Part shown: piece after piece, positions 22,203-33,710 of the stretch
Layout of the letters: the number at the start of each line of letters is the position of its first letter
How positions within the stretch are numbered: the stretch's first letter is position 1
Made by a program: the position numbers and the translations under genes
Source: Platanthera guangdongensis
Lineage: Eukaryota; Streptophyta; Magnoliopsida; Asparagales; Orchidaceae
NCBI GenBank assembly: GCA_039583875.1
Contig: CM077151.1
Location: 116,144,609 to 116,208,608 of the forward strand
DNA length: 64,000 nt
Direction of reading: 5' to 3'
The notes under the pieces: generated by a model
Told to the model about the DNA's origin: nothing
What the model saw: the letters and a program-made list of their open reading frames with translations, nothing else
Database searches by the model: none

Positions 22203-25062
22203 TGATGAATTGTAAATATACCTATTTTTATTTACATTAATTAAGTCATTTTTGTTTATTTACTTTGCTTTCAGTCAATTTCCTTTAATAAATTGTTCAT
22301 ATTTTGTTAAATTTGATTCTAACATAACTTATTTTGGTTTTTTAAAAATTTCAGAAAAACTGCTAAAAACTTGACCTGCCACGCCCATGTCAGCCAACCC
22401 GACACGCCCGTGTCATTTCCGTTCGACGATCAAGACTTGCGCTCGACAAATTCCGCTCGACGATTGTCCGCCCGACGATCAGCGATCAACCCGACACGCC
22501 CGTGTCAGCCAACACGACACGCCCGTGTCCATCCCGATCGACGATCAAGGCTTCCAGCTCGACGAAACGCTCTCGTCATTCATCGAGACCAACCCGACAC
22601 GCCCCGTGTAGACGGAAACACGGGCGTGACCGCCACGTGTACTTCTCCAACTAGCCGACCAGACCTGCGCGGCGATATTTCAACGCAACCAACGCCCATT
22701 TCTACCTCCCCTACATGCCCAGAGTCATGCCCGTGACATGGTGCGTGACCGCTGCGTGACCGACACGTGTCTAGCCCGAAGTCAACTAAGCCGTCAATTC
22801 GCTGGATCGAATCATGAATAGTACTGACACGCCCCCGAACACGCCCGTGTCCGAGGGCATATTCCGTGAAATTTTCTTCTATAAATTCCAGTGTTCTGCT
22901 TGAGTTCCTGTTCCCCTTTTGGATCCATTTTGTATAGCGGAAATGTTGTTTAGATGAGTCCAGAGCCTATGTAAGGGATTTTCTCCCCCTCTCCTTAGTT
23001 TTTGTTTTTATCTTTCTATGTAACACGTTTTTACTTAATAAAATTTGTGTTTTTCTCCATTTAGATGGTTTTGGATTCCATCTAAACACCTCTCTTATGC
23101 AATCTTTTTTTGTTTCTTTTGTTTCTCCTTTCTTTAAAATGGGTGTGCGTGTATGAGTATAGCTTTTGTTTTTATGCTTTTTGTTATTTTTACTTAACTT
23201 GCTTTAGACTTGGGCTTTTTAGAACTCTTCATATTCATCCTTATGAACATATAAAAACGGTTATGAAAGTGGTTTTGATTTTTACCTAGCATTTTATTTT
23301 CATAATTCTTTTCGTTCATTTAGCTTTTCTTCCACTTTTTAAGCGTTTTTATAGAGTTATAAGAATGGATAAATTGTTATTTTACTTTTTCAAACACTTC
23401 ATTTTTGCTTTTATTTTCAAAAACTTTTGCCCGTTTAATTTTTCTGCTCTCTTTTTATTCATTTCTACCGCATTCTAGCGGTAGAAATGTATTCATTTTA
23501 ATTTTTCAAGCACTTGCGTTTTTTATGTTTATTTGTAAACCCTTTTGCTCGTTTTATTTTTATTTCAGCTTTTTATGCATTTCTTCCGCATTCTAGCGGT
23601 AGAAATGCAGTCGTTTTAATTTTTCGGTAATTTAGTTTTTTGCAATTTTTTATGTATGCGCATTTATTTCCACCTACTCGTTAAGAGTTAAATGGCGCAT
23701 TGTTTTACTTTATTCAAGTAGAGTGCATGTGTTTTACTTTTCTGCAGTGTGCGTGTGTTTTACTTTTCTGCAGTGTGTGTGTGTTTTACTTTCTGTAGAG
23801 TGGGTGCATTTATTTAGTACTACTCGTTTGAGTAGGAGCCGCATTTATTTTCTCCTACTCATTTGAGTGGGACTTGTGTGCGTGTGTTTTAATTTCTGTC
23901 GAGTGTGTGTGTGCGTTGCATTTATTTTGTCCTACTCGTTTGAGTAGGACTCGCTTTCATTTCTCCCACCCATGCATTTGTGTCGGGACTCGCACTTTAC
24001 TGCTTTCATTTCAGACCTACTTGTTTGAGTAGGACTTGCAATTTACTGCTTTATTTACTAGTTTCCTTTACTGCTTTCTTTTCCTGCGTTTATTTACTGC
24101 TTTCCTTTTATTGCTTTCACCGCATGTCATCCCCATTTCGATGAGTGGCTAATCGTTCTTAGCCCTGAGTATTGAAGAGCATTGGAACAAATAAAATAGC
24201 TTTAAATAATTAAAGGTCCTTATTATCTAATTAATTAAAATTACTTAAGGTTTTCCTAGGGTTTACGACGCGTAGGACCACAAATCGATGTGTGGGCCCT
24301 ATTTCCGTAGTACATACGCTAGCTATCCGAGAGGCCGTGCGTATGGACCGATCACCCCTTGGCAAAGAGAGTTCCGCACTAACCCTCGAGAGAGGAGGCA
24401 CGCCAACTCTACCGGATTGGGTTCCCCACCCAATAGCGGGGTTCTTAGCGTAATGCGGGCATTAAGAGGAATCCTTCATCGTACTAACGTTCGGTCGAAT
24501 AGTCTTAGCGTTCAGGTGAGCGATAGTCCTAGAGATAAGTGAGCTCATTCTAGTGGAACTTTCACGACCAAGTCTCCGCCTTAATTGATTTAAAAATTAG
24601 GATCTCTGTTTATTCAAAGTTTATTTTAGTTCAAATTTTATTTGATGTCGTCGCACTAAGATCATCATCGGCTCCACGTTTATGCTTTCTTTTTATGCTT
24701 TCATTTTCTGTTTTTTCTTTTATATATATAAAAAATATCCTGACAAGATAATTATCGGTAAAAAAATAGTCCCCTCTAGGGAAGAGTAGAAAAAATCGAA
24801 CCGACCCCGAGAACAATACGACCTCGATATTCCACCCGGAATATCCTGTACTACACGCGATAGGTGCACTTGCCTACTTTCGTTAAAACTCGATCTCATC
24901 TTTTTATATCCAAATAAATAAATCTACATGCCCCGTTTTCTAAATAAAAACCACATCCGCCTTTTCCTTAAATAAACCGCCCGGGTCGCCACGGGAATTC
25001 TCACCAATTTTTGGAGTTTTAACCGCATGAAGTTTTCAGACTCGATGCGAAATTATCAATCA
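22203..25062 (+). repeat. H LTR copy d (3' LTR)
   Basis: Starts TGATGAATTG and ends TATCAATCA, with both termini intact. It is followed by the ATCCA duplication at 25063-25067. The module order is the same as in the upstream copies. Confidence 0.9.
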
Positions 25063-25067
25063 ATCCA

Positions 25068-26680
25068 TTTCTGAGACCTTTACTGATTCTGAATTAAATG
25101 ACTTGCCTATTGTGTTGGAAGAAATTGCAAGCGAGGAAGTGGTATTTTTGTATGATTCTTTGGATTTACCCCCGGATGAGAGTTCATTGATGTATCACCG
25201 ATCGGTGAAATTTATTCTGATTTGGATATTATTATGGATTTGATTCTACCGACCCATCCTCCTATATTTGTGCCCACATTAGTTGACGTTTTAGGTCGTG
25301 GAATCGGTAGCCCTACACTGAGTTGTTGTGACACACCCACTCTATTAGTTCCTACATTGGCGTTGTCCCAGTGCTTAGATATTAGAAAGTTAAGCGCGCT
25401 AGTATTTGGTCTGTTCACCGTACCGCGTAGATCTGACTACACATCACATTTGATTATTCATTTCCCTACGTGTCCAACTGCGATTCTATCCTTGTCTGTG
25501 TCAGATTCTTTGGCTATTGTGCCTCTGGATGTGGTGCCTCCTTCACATACTTATATACCAAACCCGGTCGCACACATTTATCCACCGCCTTATGATGAAC
25601 CTCATTTCCACACGTTAGTGACCATGATTAGGCCCCATGAGTTGTATCGCTCGCACATCTTTTCATATCAGGGAGCATCCAACTCTGTTATTTATGATGA
25701 GCAGTTCTCCTTGGCATATCTTCATGCCAAGCGTGAAAATGACGAATATCAAATTAGAACTACGACTTTGGAGCCATTGAAAGTCATCTTTGATTTTAAG
25801 GCTCCCATGCCCCCTGACTTAACCCCTATAGCCTCCGTATTCGGGTTGAGACACGTAGCACATGGGTTCACACCTCACAGTAGCAAGTTATTTAGGCGCA
25901 CTTTTAAGAAATTACTCAATCAAGTCGCGTCTTATTATTATTTTTATGCTTGTTGCTCTCCGAATGAGATCATTCACGCACTTAAAGCACAAGTGCCTTT
26001 TGACTTGATTTCGTTACCACTGTCTTATAAGACAAGTCAATTCGCACTAGTTTATGCCTCTCATGCTCAAAAATTATATAAGCACAGTAGTGAAGCGATA
26101 ACCGTACCAATTACATTTTATCAACTTCATGCAAGCTTACATAAAATGGTGTCTCACTATATTTTTGGCGATTTAGTTTCGGTGTGTCTCGTCCCTGAAA
26201 GGTTGCCTTCGTGCACAATATAAAGTTGGCGAGTTGGTGAGCTAGCCCTTTTTCGGATATTAAAGAAATTAGGAGAATACGCATATCATTTGAAGTTTTC
26301 CACTGATTGGGATATTACCCCTATTTTTAATGTTTCTAATTTAACGCTATATGTTTCTCCGCCACTTGAATTATCTGCCTGTCCATTTTGGTCCACTTTG
26401 TTTTCTTATGGTTTGGGTAGTGAGCTTATGCCTGGATCGCTCTCTTCATCATTCTTCACTGGAGGTACGTTGGTTGTTGATATAGAAACTTGTTTTCCTT
26501 TATTGCCTAATGCTTTTCCAAGGTTCTCCAGCACCACATTTTTGCATGACAGGATACTCGAAGATGAAGTGCTCTCCTCACCAAGTGGTTTTGCTTGCTG
26601 CTCCATGGTTCTTTTGGATGATGCTCTCCTGTACCGGTACTTTTATACCAACTCATTGGTGATGAGTAGTTTTGAGCGGG
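25068..26680 (+). pseudogene. Element G acidic linker and integrase C-terminal pseudogene
   Basis: From 25068 an acidic frame (SELNDLPIVLEEIASEE) continues the linker broken by element H. A long frame at 25222-26223 ends in sequence resembling the gypsy integrase tail: SPNEIIHALKAQVPFDLI and FGDLVSVCLVPERLP. A frameshift and stops near 26220-26250 follow. The next frame carries FRILKKLGEYAYHLKF and ITPIFNVSNLTLY, the GPF-type DNA-binding tail. The catalytic DDE core, RT and RNase H are missing. The part at 25222-25900 matches nothing I recognise. It is presumably not translated as a working enzyme. Confidence 0.65.
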
Positions 26681-26687
26681 GGAGGAT
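26674..26687 (+). other. Polypurine tract of element G
   Basis: GAGCGGGGGAGGAT directly precedes the 3' LTR start TGATGG. It has typical composition and position. Confidence 0.85.
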
Positions 26688-28057
26688 TGATGGAGACGTT
26701 GCTGACACGCTGATCATTGATTCCCGTCTGAGAGAGTTCGTCGATTGGGACAATCGCTGCCGCAAGCTCGAGGATGGGATCGACGTCCGCCGACATTATG
26801 TAAAAATATATAATTATAAATTAAATAATTATAATTATATATTTTTAATAATTTTATTATTTTAGCAAATTTATTTTAAGTATTTATTTCATGTTTTAAT
26901 TTTGATTTCATGTGTAATGATGGGTGCTTATAACCATCATGTGTTGTTTTAATTATTTCATTTCATGTGCAATGATGGGTACATATAACCATCATATTTG
27001 AAATTTTAATTTTGAATTTTGAATGGAGGGAGATTGAGTGGTGTAAGCTATGTATAGCCATGTTATGAAGGATTGATTAGAGAATGAAAAAAAAAAAGAA
27101 ATCCTAAGAATTCATGTTTTGAATTTTCCCCCTCCTTTCTACTTCCTCTTTGAGAAATTCGTGCCCCCGCCCCTTTCTCTTCTCTCTTGGCCGCTAGCCA
27201 CTACTCTCTCCCTCTCAAATTCCGGCCACCCTCTCCTCCTCCACCACTACTTAGCAATATTCGGCCATAGCCTTATTCCCTCTCCCAAACTGAGCCCTTG
27301 AACCCTACCCAAAATAAAACTTAGCCGCCACCCTCCCCCCATCCTCTTCAAAAGTCGGCCACCACCTCACCAAAAGCCAACCACCTCCATCTCAAGAAAA
27401 ACCACCCCCATCATTCTACAAACCCGACCACGTCATGTCCTTGTGGTGAAATCGGCCAAGACAACAAGGTTTCCTCCTTGTGGAATCCAACTCCGACGTA
27501 AAGCGAAGAAGGCGGACAAGTTTTTCTCCAATCGGAGTGACTCCAGCGGAGCCGTTGAAGGGCAATCCAAGCAAAGAAATCAGAATCATCCATTTCGGTT
27601 GGGTAACGAAAAATTTTTACTCTCGTGTGTTTCGTTTCCTAGATATTCTTCTGGTGGAAATTCTTTGCGTTGCATTTTGAAGCATTAAATAATCGTGGTT
27701 TTCCTTCGACTTGTTTGTGTTTATCTCTATTGATTTAATTTCGAAAAGGTTTGGTGAACTTTCATTTTCTTTTGTTGGGAGAGATCTACCTTTTTTGAAT
27801 CGTTATTTTTTGTCGATCTCTTTTGGTACAACACCGCTCGTTCGGACCGGGTGGGTCCTTTTAGCCGGAAAGAATATTGGCCTATAGCCATTGTTCGATC
27901 CTAAGCGGTTTGGCTACCCGTGCGTTAGCATATAATTGATAGAATTTATTAATGTGGTGATGCATAGAATGATTGTGTGAGTGTAGGATTGGATCCTTAG
28001 AGAGGCAAACATGTTCGTCCGCAGATATATTCAGTATCAACGTGCAAACCTGCATTA
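26688..28057 (+). repeat. 3' LTR of element G
   Basis: 1370 bp, from TGATGGAGACG to CTGCATTA; the last CA has mutated to TA. It is followed by the GCTTC duplication at 28058-28062. It keeps both inverted repeats seen in the 5' LTR. Confidence 0.92.
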
Positions 28058-29361
28058 GCTTCATACTCTCATTGAGTTCTGTTGCTCGTGGAACCCTGTC
28101 TATGAGGTCATACTGCACCTCCGTCCAGTTCAAACAAGCATTTGCAGTGGCATTCTTGTCAACACAAGAAATGTCTATGGTTTCCAACTCTTGGATCAGA
28201 CGCTCCTCATGCTTCTGTAACCAACTTGCCCTTGCTGGAGTCCTACAACTCAATACATCTGCGACCACATTTCCCTTCCCGGGAGTGTAATGTATCTGGA
28301 AGGTGTAGTCCCTGAGGAACTCCATCCACCTTTGTTGACGCATGTTCCAATCTTTCTGATTTATTAAGTACTTAAGGCTCTCATGGTTCGTGAATATATC
28401 AACTTTCACGCTATATAAGAAGTGATGCCATAGCTTAAGTACAAATATCACAGCCGCCAACACCAAGTCGTGGACTGGATAGTTTCGCTCGTGCACTTTC
28501 AATTGGCATAAGCCATAAGCAATAACCATTCCAAACTGGGGAAGAACGCTAACTAAGCTGCTCCCTAAAGCATCACTATAAATCTCATAGCTGTTCGCAC
28601 CACACGAAGAAGTCAAGATAGGCGTCGTGGTGAAACGACTCTTTAACTCCTCAAAAGCTCGTGCGCACTCAGACGTCCAAATGAACTTTTGAAATTTCAT
28701 CGTCAGTATGGTGAGAGGTAAGGTTATCCTTGAAAAGTTCTTTACGAAGCGCCGCTAGTAGCCATCAAGTCCAAGGAAGCTCCTGACTTCTTCTACGGTA
28801 GACAACACATGCCACTCTCGTATCACAACTATCGCTGCCGGATCCACCACAATACCTTCTCCACTAACCACATGGCCAAGAAAAGCTACTGACGATAGCC
28901 AAAACTCACACTTGGAGAACTTGGCATAGAGTTTATTTCTTCTCAGGGTATGTAAAACCATCTTCAAGTGATTTGCATGATCATCTTCTGAATGAGAGAA
29001 CACCAATATGTCGTCAATAAAGACGATCACAAAGAGGTCCATATACTCTCGATGTGTCTGATGCATCAAGTCCATGAATACCGATGGCACATTTGTTAGC
29101 CCAAACGACATTACACTGAACTCATAGTGACTGTAGTGTATGCCAAATGCCGTCTTGAGAATGTCATCTTCCTGAATCCTCAACTGGTAATAACCAGACT
29201 TTAAATCTAGCTTCGATTAGACTGTTGATCCCACCAGCTGATCGAACAAGTCATCAAGTTGTGGTCTCAGATTTTTATTCTTCTCCATCAGCTTGTTAAG
29301 TTCTCGATAGTAAATGTATAGATACAAGCTTCCATCCTTCGTATTCACAAAGAGGACCGGT
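28058..29361 (-). pseudogene. pol: Element D pol pseudogene: RT and RNase H of a Tekay-type gypsy element
   Basis: Read on the minus strand from 29361, the frame shows PVLFVNTKDGSLYLYIYYREL and [11 protein letters not shown] (RT start). A stop follows near 29217, then [18 protein letters not shown] and the catalytic FIDDILVFS (the DD pair intact). A stop lies near 28755, then RNase H with EIYSDALGSSLV and KYLINQKDWNMRQQRWMEF. The order and wording match Tekay element C closely. Its 5' side is cut at 29361 by element B and its 3' side at 28058 by element G. The continuation is at 6419-6547. Several nonsense codons make it inactive. Confidence 0.88.
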
Positions 29362-29392
29362 TGTAACACCCCAAATCCTAATTTGGGTTCAG

Positions 29393-29920
29393 GTTGGGCA
29401 ACACGGCCTGGGACATGGGCATGTCCCAGGGCATGTCCTATTTGGGTTGAGCAACCTCTCGAGTGCTCAACGAAATGCACTCGAGAGGTTCTCGAGAGGG
29501 AAAACTCCCTGCGAAACTGGTGTGTCCGAAGGCGTATCCTCCTCTAGTCAACGAACTGCGCTCGATGATCGTCGAGCTATAAGGTAAGTTGAGTACAAGG
29601 CCTGTGACACGGGCTTGTCACATGTTCGTGTCCTTCTTTGGATCAGTCAGGGATGTGTGCTCGTGGACACGGGTGTGTCTTGGGGTACACGGCCTGGGAC
29701 ACGGGCGTGTCCCAGGGCCGAGTCCCACTCGGGTAAGATAGTGGTGTGCTTCCTGAAGGACATGCCATGTCAGACGGGCGTATACTGTGTGACACGGGCG
29801 AGTCAGCCATGTGACACGGGCATGTTATGTGGCCATGTCCTGTTCTGGATAAGGCGGTTCTTGAGCCGCTTAAGGGAGACGGCCTGTGACACGGGCGTGT
29901 CACAGGGCATGTCAGCCCAA
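29393..29920 (+). repeat. GACACG-GG-CGTGTC palindrome array in the B LTR
   Basis: Repeated palindromes include two perfect 24-bp copies at 29693-29716 (arms CCTGGGACACG/CGTGTCCCAGG) and 29883-29906 (arms CCTGTGACACG/CGTGTCACAGG). The arm bases differ between copies, but pairing is kept. Confidence 0.88.
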
Positions 29921-29995
29921 AATGGATATTTCAGGGCAAATTGTGGCCGTTCATTTCCTTCATCTTGGATCCAAGGGTCCAGGCCCTTACCTGCT

Positions 29996-30004
29996 GATAT
30001 AAGA
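29996..30004 (+). promoter_or_regulatory. TATA-like box of the B LTR
   Basis: GATATAAGA lies about 75 bp after the palindrome array. Position supports it, but the match is imperfect. Confidence 0.4.
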
Positions 30005-31472
30005 CTGAGATTGGAAGGATAATCTTCCATTCATTTCACTTTCTAAAGAGCTAGGGAGAGAGGAGAGCAAGGAAGGAAAGGGAGAAGGGAGCCGGCTGCA
30101 GGAGGAGCTTCGGAATTCCGACTCGAGATCCGAGTTCAGATTCGTGGAGGCAAAGTCGTGGCAGTGATTTCCATCCGGCTAGATCATGGCTCCAAAGCGA
30201 TCGTCAAGGGTAACGATCTCCTTCTTGGAAAAGCGAAGTCCTTTCTTTATGCATATGCATGGAATCCTCCACCAAGTGGTGGAAAGCGTAAGTGATTCCA
30301 GGTAGAGTCTGTATTTAGAGCCGAAAATAGGTAGTACGACATAGGCATGTTGTGTGAAGCCATTCCGGACGGTTATTCTGGATTGGTGATGTTTATATTG
30401 TGACCGGAGAAGACTCTGTGTATTGTATGGATGCTTGTGAATTATGAATCCTTGAAAATCTTGGTATGACCTGAGCCCTTGTATTGGGTGTGGTGATGAA
30501 CTGGAATGGATTGGAAAGCGGCTCTGCAAGAGATGTGTGTGGAGCAGGAACGGGAAGGCTGACCCACGTCAAGATCTGCGCTATTGATGAATTGAGCAAC
30601 GGGAAATGGCTGACATGTACATGTGTTGTGGGAGATCGATTGGTGGCAAGGCAAATGGGGGGCTGCGGGCCATACCCGACTTGCTGCACCACAAGGGTGG
30701 GTCGATCTGAAGTGGAAATGCTCAAGTTTGCCGTGAGGTTATCACCTTTGAGTGGGATGGGCAGAATGTCGCCAGCATGCATGTTGGTGGACTAGGACCG
30801 ACCAACCAACATGTTAAAAACCTCTGCTTGGTGGTGGGAAACTGGTATATCTAGTACACAAATAATGTGCCCTGAGTGCATAGAGCATCCAGCGGAGGCC
30901 AGGGTTTGTGATACTGTTATGCTACTTATTGTAATATGATTGCAATGCATACAGGGAAGGAACCACTGCCCCGGGTAAGGGGTAGTGTCGTTATAATGGG
31001 TCAGCAGATGCTGACCGTTACTTTGTTTACCGCTCTTGGGGTGGATGTCTAATTGCAGGTGCTTGCGGGTTGAATTTAATTGAGCGGAATGAAGCCCTTG
31101 CTGCTTCAAGGCCCTTGAAGGCCGTGCGAAGAATTCTTGGATTTCATGTGTGGTCGGCCTGCGTGCCGATGTATGAAGCTATATATATTTGTAAAGAGAA
31201 ACATGTAAGGCCTTAAGGCCGTGAGAGGTGTGTATTTTTATGCATTCCTGGTGATATATATATAAATGTATGGTTTATATAGTTAGTGGATATTCACTGT
31301 GATGAGTTCTTGCAACTTAAAATGCTTTCGCTGGAATGCTCTGAGTGAGGATGCGAGTAGAACGTGATTTTGATATTCATACGTAATTCTGTTGTTTGTC
31401 TGTGAAATATGGCGTGGGGCCCCGGCCGGACCCACCGTTATATTTCATATGATGAATGGAGGCATTACAAAG

Positions 31473-31485
31473 TGGTATCAGAGCC
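31473..31485 (+). other. Primer-binding site of element B
   Basis: TGGTATCAGAGCC is a full match to the initiator tRNA-Met primer site, three bases after the LTR. Confidence 0.92.
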
Positions 31486-31539
31486 AGGTTTGAGATTTTT
31501 GGGAGGGAGAACACAATTGAACTCAAGAATGTGCACTAG

Positions 31540-31544
31540 GAATG
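31540..31544. other. Target-site duplication of copia A, left copy
   Basis: GAATG here and at 44830-44834 flanks copia A. Confidence 0.92.
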
Positions 31545-31856
31545 TGAAAGATATGGTACCTAAACACCTAGAGGGGGGGGGGTGAATAGGTGACCTAATC
31601 CTTTTTATACTTTAATGGCAGCCAACAGTTTATAACACAGCTTTCTAACTTATTCTATCACAGCAAACACAGCAATAATCACAGCACAGCACATCACAGC
31701 ATACTCAGTGGTTTTATAGTGGTTCCCCAATCTTTGGGTACATCCACTTTCCCCCTTCGCCTATCTAGCAGTGTACTAGATTCGGCCAAACTTCTCCACT
31801 AGCTCAGAACCCAAATTGGTTCCTACACCTCAGGCCCAAAGCCTTACAACTCAGCT

Positions 31857-31965
31857 TTATCCCAAAGCCTACACTCAGCCAATCATGGCCTACACTCAGC
31901 CAATCAAGGCCTACACTCAGCCAACCAAGGCCTACACTCAGCCAACAAGGCCTACACTCAGAGAT
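31857..31965. repeat. 21-bp tandem repeat (GCCTACACTCAGCCAA)
   Basis: About five units of roughly 21 bp lie in the R/U5 part of the LTR. They are repeated at about 42991-43100 in the other LTR and in shorter form near 53530-53600 in copia B. The small frames they create are artefacts. Confidence 0.85.
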
Positions 31966-32476
31966 CTCAATCTCCTACACTCAGGCTCTCAAGCCCTACC
32001 CTCAGCCTTTATAATTATAGGCTTACAATTCACTCAGATCCAAAGGATCCTACAAGATAAAAATGTATTACAAATACTAACTCAACAACTCAGAAATAAA
32101 AGAGGGGAGTTGAGAGTTTCTTGATGAGTTCTTGGAAGAACTCGGCTGGATTCAATCTAACTTAGCTTTCTTCAAAGCTTCTTGAGTAGAACTGAATAAG
32201 ACTGAATCCTCCTGCAGTTGTTCCTTAAACTCTGCCACTTAAGATCCAGAATGTATCTGAATCCTTCTTCTCAGCCTAGTTCCAGAGGCTGATTTCTTGG
32301 ATGGAGCCCTCTCTCTCCAACTTCTTAGATCTGCACTTGGACTGCAAGATCTTCTTGTGTTGATACTCTGTGTATCACTTTGATAACTTGTTCTTCAATA
32401 ATGTGATCCACTTGAACAACAATCTGAACCACTTTCAACAATTCTGAACAACAACAGTTTCTGTAAACTGTAGGTG

Positions 32477-32486
32477 CCTATTTATA
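32477..32486 (-). promoter_or_regulatory. TATA box of the copia A 3' LTR
   Basis: TATAAATAGG on the minus strand, downstream of the palindrome array. The same decamer is at 43612-43621 and 54112-54121, and upstream of the env-like ORFs. Confidence 0.7.
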
Positions 32487-32626
32487 GGCCTTCTTCATGG
32501 TAACCGGCTGGTCCGGTCCATAACTGACTTCTGATATCTCTGACAGGTGCTGTAGACCGGCTGGAACGGCAGCTGTCAAATCATCCAGTCATTTCTTGAA
32601 AATCTCTAACTGTCTGAAAGTGTCGA

Positions 32627-33555
32627 GACTTTCTGTCTTTAAGTGTCGACACTTATAGACCAAGTGTCGACACATGCTGTGTAAGTGTCGACACAAGTCT
32701 ACAAGGTGTCGACACAACTCCTTGTATGTCTCGACACAGATTCTTCTGCATGTGTCGACACTGGAATTGAGTGTCGACATAAGTACTTATTCTTCTAGCT
32801 TTTGCTGAATTCTTCTAAGTGTCGACACATCTCCTTTGTGTCGACACATCTTTTTGTGTTGAATCTGTCAAGTGTCGACACTACTTCTTGGTGTCGACAC
32901 ATAGTCTTCTATGTTGATTCTTGCTGAGTGTCGACACAGCTCCTTGTGTCGACACACCTTCTTCTTGTTGAGACTTCAGCTGAGTGTCGACACATTCCTT
33001 TAGTGTCGACACTTGTACTTAGAATATTTTGGAGATAATTCTGTTCTTTGCTAAGTGTCGACACATCTCCTTGTGTCGACACTTTCTTCAAGTGTTGAGT
33101 CTTTAGCTGAGTGTCGACACATTGTGCTGGGTGTCGACACTTACTTCATGTGTTGACTCTTCTGGTTGTGTGTCGACACATTGTGCTGGGTGTCGACACA
33201 TACTCCAAATGCTGACTCTTCTGCTTAGTGTCGACACATTGTGTTGAGTGTCAACACTTGTACTTAGTCTCTGCAGACTTTTGCTGAGTGTCGACACAGC
33301 TCCAAGTGTCGACACTTTCTGGTGTAGACTCAGCTTCACTGGGTGTCGAAACAGCTCCTTGTGTCGACACTTTCTGTCTGCACTTTTCTTCACTGAGTGT
33401 CGACACAGCTCCAAGTGTCGACACTTTCTGTCTGGTGTCGACTCTGCATCCCTGGTGTCGACACAATGACTCCAAGTGTCGACACTGCTTGTCTGGGTGT
33501 CGACACAAGCCTTCTTAAGTGTCGACACTTTCCCTCTAGGTGTCGACACATGGAC
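32627..33555. repeat. Array of about 30 GTGTCGACAC palindromes in the copia A 3' LTR
   Basis: By hand count about 30 perfect copies of the 10-bp palindrome GTGTCGACAC, plus variants, lie in 930 bp. They are often paired with centres 18-20 bp apart, and pairs repeat roughly every 55-60 bp. The same array is at about 43756-44690 and 54256-55195. Confidence 0.92.
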
Positions 33556-33694
33556 TTAGAAACTTTTTGCTTCAGTCCAGTGATTACTTCACCTGCACAA
33601 GTAAACTCAACATACATCAAATACATTATGATGTATATCATTGAGTTGGGTGAGCCTTCTTCAAATCAGGTACATTTGACCAATGTACCCAACA

Positions 33695-33710
33695 ATCTCC
33701 CCCTATTTGG
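33695..33710 (-). other. Polypurine tract of copia A
   Basis: On the minus strand CCAAATAGGGGGAGAT directly precedes the 3' LTR. Copia B has the identical tract at 55335-55350. Confidence 0.88.

Larger units (their letters stand above)
9796..25062 (+). mobile_element. Element H: Tat/Athila-like LTR element with tandem LTRs
   Basis: H lies inside element G and is flanked by ATCCA duplications. Its order is LTR (9796-12719), LTR (12720-15609), LTR (15610-18497), internal region (18498-22202), LTR (22203-25062). The primer site is complementary to tRNA-Asp (TGGCGCCGTTGC...), which is characteristic of Tat/Athila-type gypsy elements. The 3.7-kb internal region has no recognisable gag or pol, so H is non-autonomous. 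The extra tandem LTRs probably arose after insertion, because the outer ends and the duplication remain intact. Confidence 0.88.
6548..28057 (+). mobile_element. Element G: non-autonomous Ty3/gypsy retrotransposon, complete with nested element
   Basis: G has two 1370-bp LTRs (6548-7917 and 26688-28057), a tRNA-Met-type primer site, gag relics, an acidic linker, the tail of integrase, a polypurine tract and a 5-bp target duplication. Protease, RT and RNase H are absent from the interior. Removing nested element H leaves about 6.2 kb. G would therefore need enzymes from an autonomous relative. Host sequence on both sides is the same pol gene of element D. Confidence 0.92.
29362..31469 (+). repeat. 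5' LTR of element B
   Basis: 2108 bp from TGTAACACCCC to GGCATTACA, with TGTAA/TTACA symmetry and a primer site just behind. It contains a palindrome array at about 29393-29920 and a TATA-like GATATAAGA at 29996-30004. The left neighbour is the truncated pol of element D. Confidence 0.85.
31545..33694 (-). repeat. 3' LTR of copia A
   Basis: On the minus strand it begins TGTTGGGTAC (33694) and ends ATCTTTCA (31545). It contains the GTGTCGACAC array, a TATA box at 32477-32486 and a 21-bp tandem repeat in the transcribed part. The partner LTR is at 42679-44829. Confidence 0.95.

Noticed and set aside
27882..28057. Apparent extension of the minus-strand RNase H frame of element D into this stretch
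   Set aside because: This part is the 3' LTR of element G. The D sequence ends at 28058, as shown by the target duplication and by the continuation at 6547.
29643..30022. Frames in the B LTR that look like small proteins
   Set aside because: They arise from the GACACG palindrome array and are not conserved in the C LTR.
31816..32124. Frame with AYTQP repeats in the copia LTR (also at 42950-43258)
   Set aside because: Translation of the 21-bp tandem repeat on the strand opposite to element transcription.
33103..33549. Overlapping open frames on both strands rich in VDT, STL and CRH repeats (also at 44238-44684 and 54788-55109)
   Set aside because: They are by-products of the GTGTCGACAC array, which lacks stops in several frames. 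No protein family or start context is seen.
32627..33555. CRISPR-like appearance of regularly spaced palindromes
   Set aside because: Repeat units are only 10 bp, spacers are short and related to each other, and the block is an LTR promoter of a eukaryotic retrotransposon.
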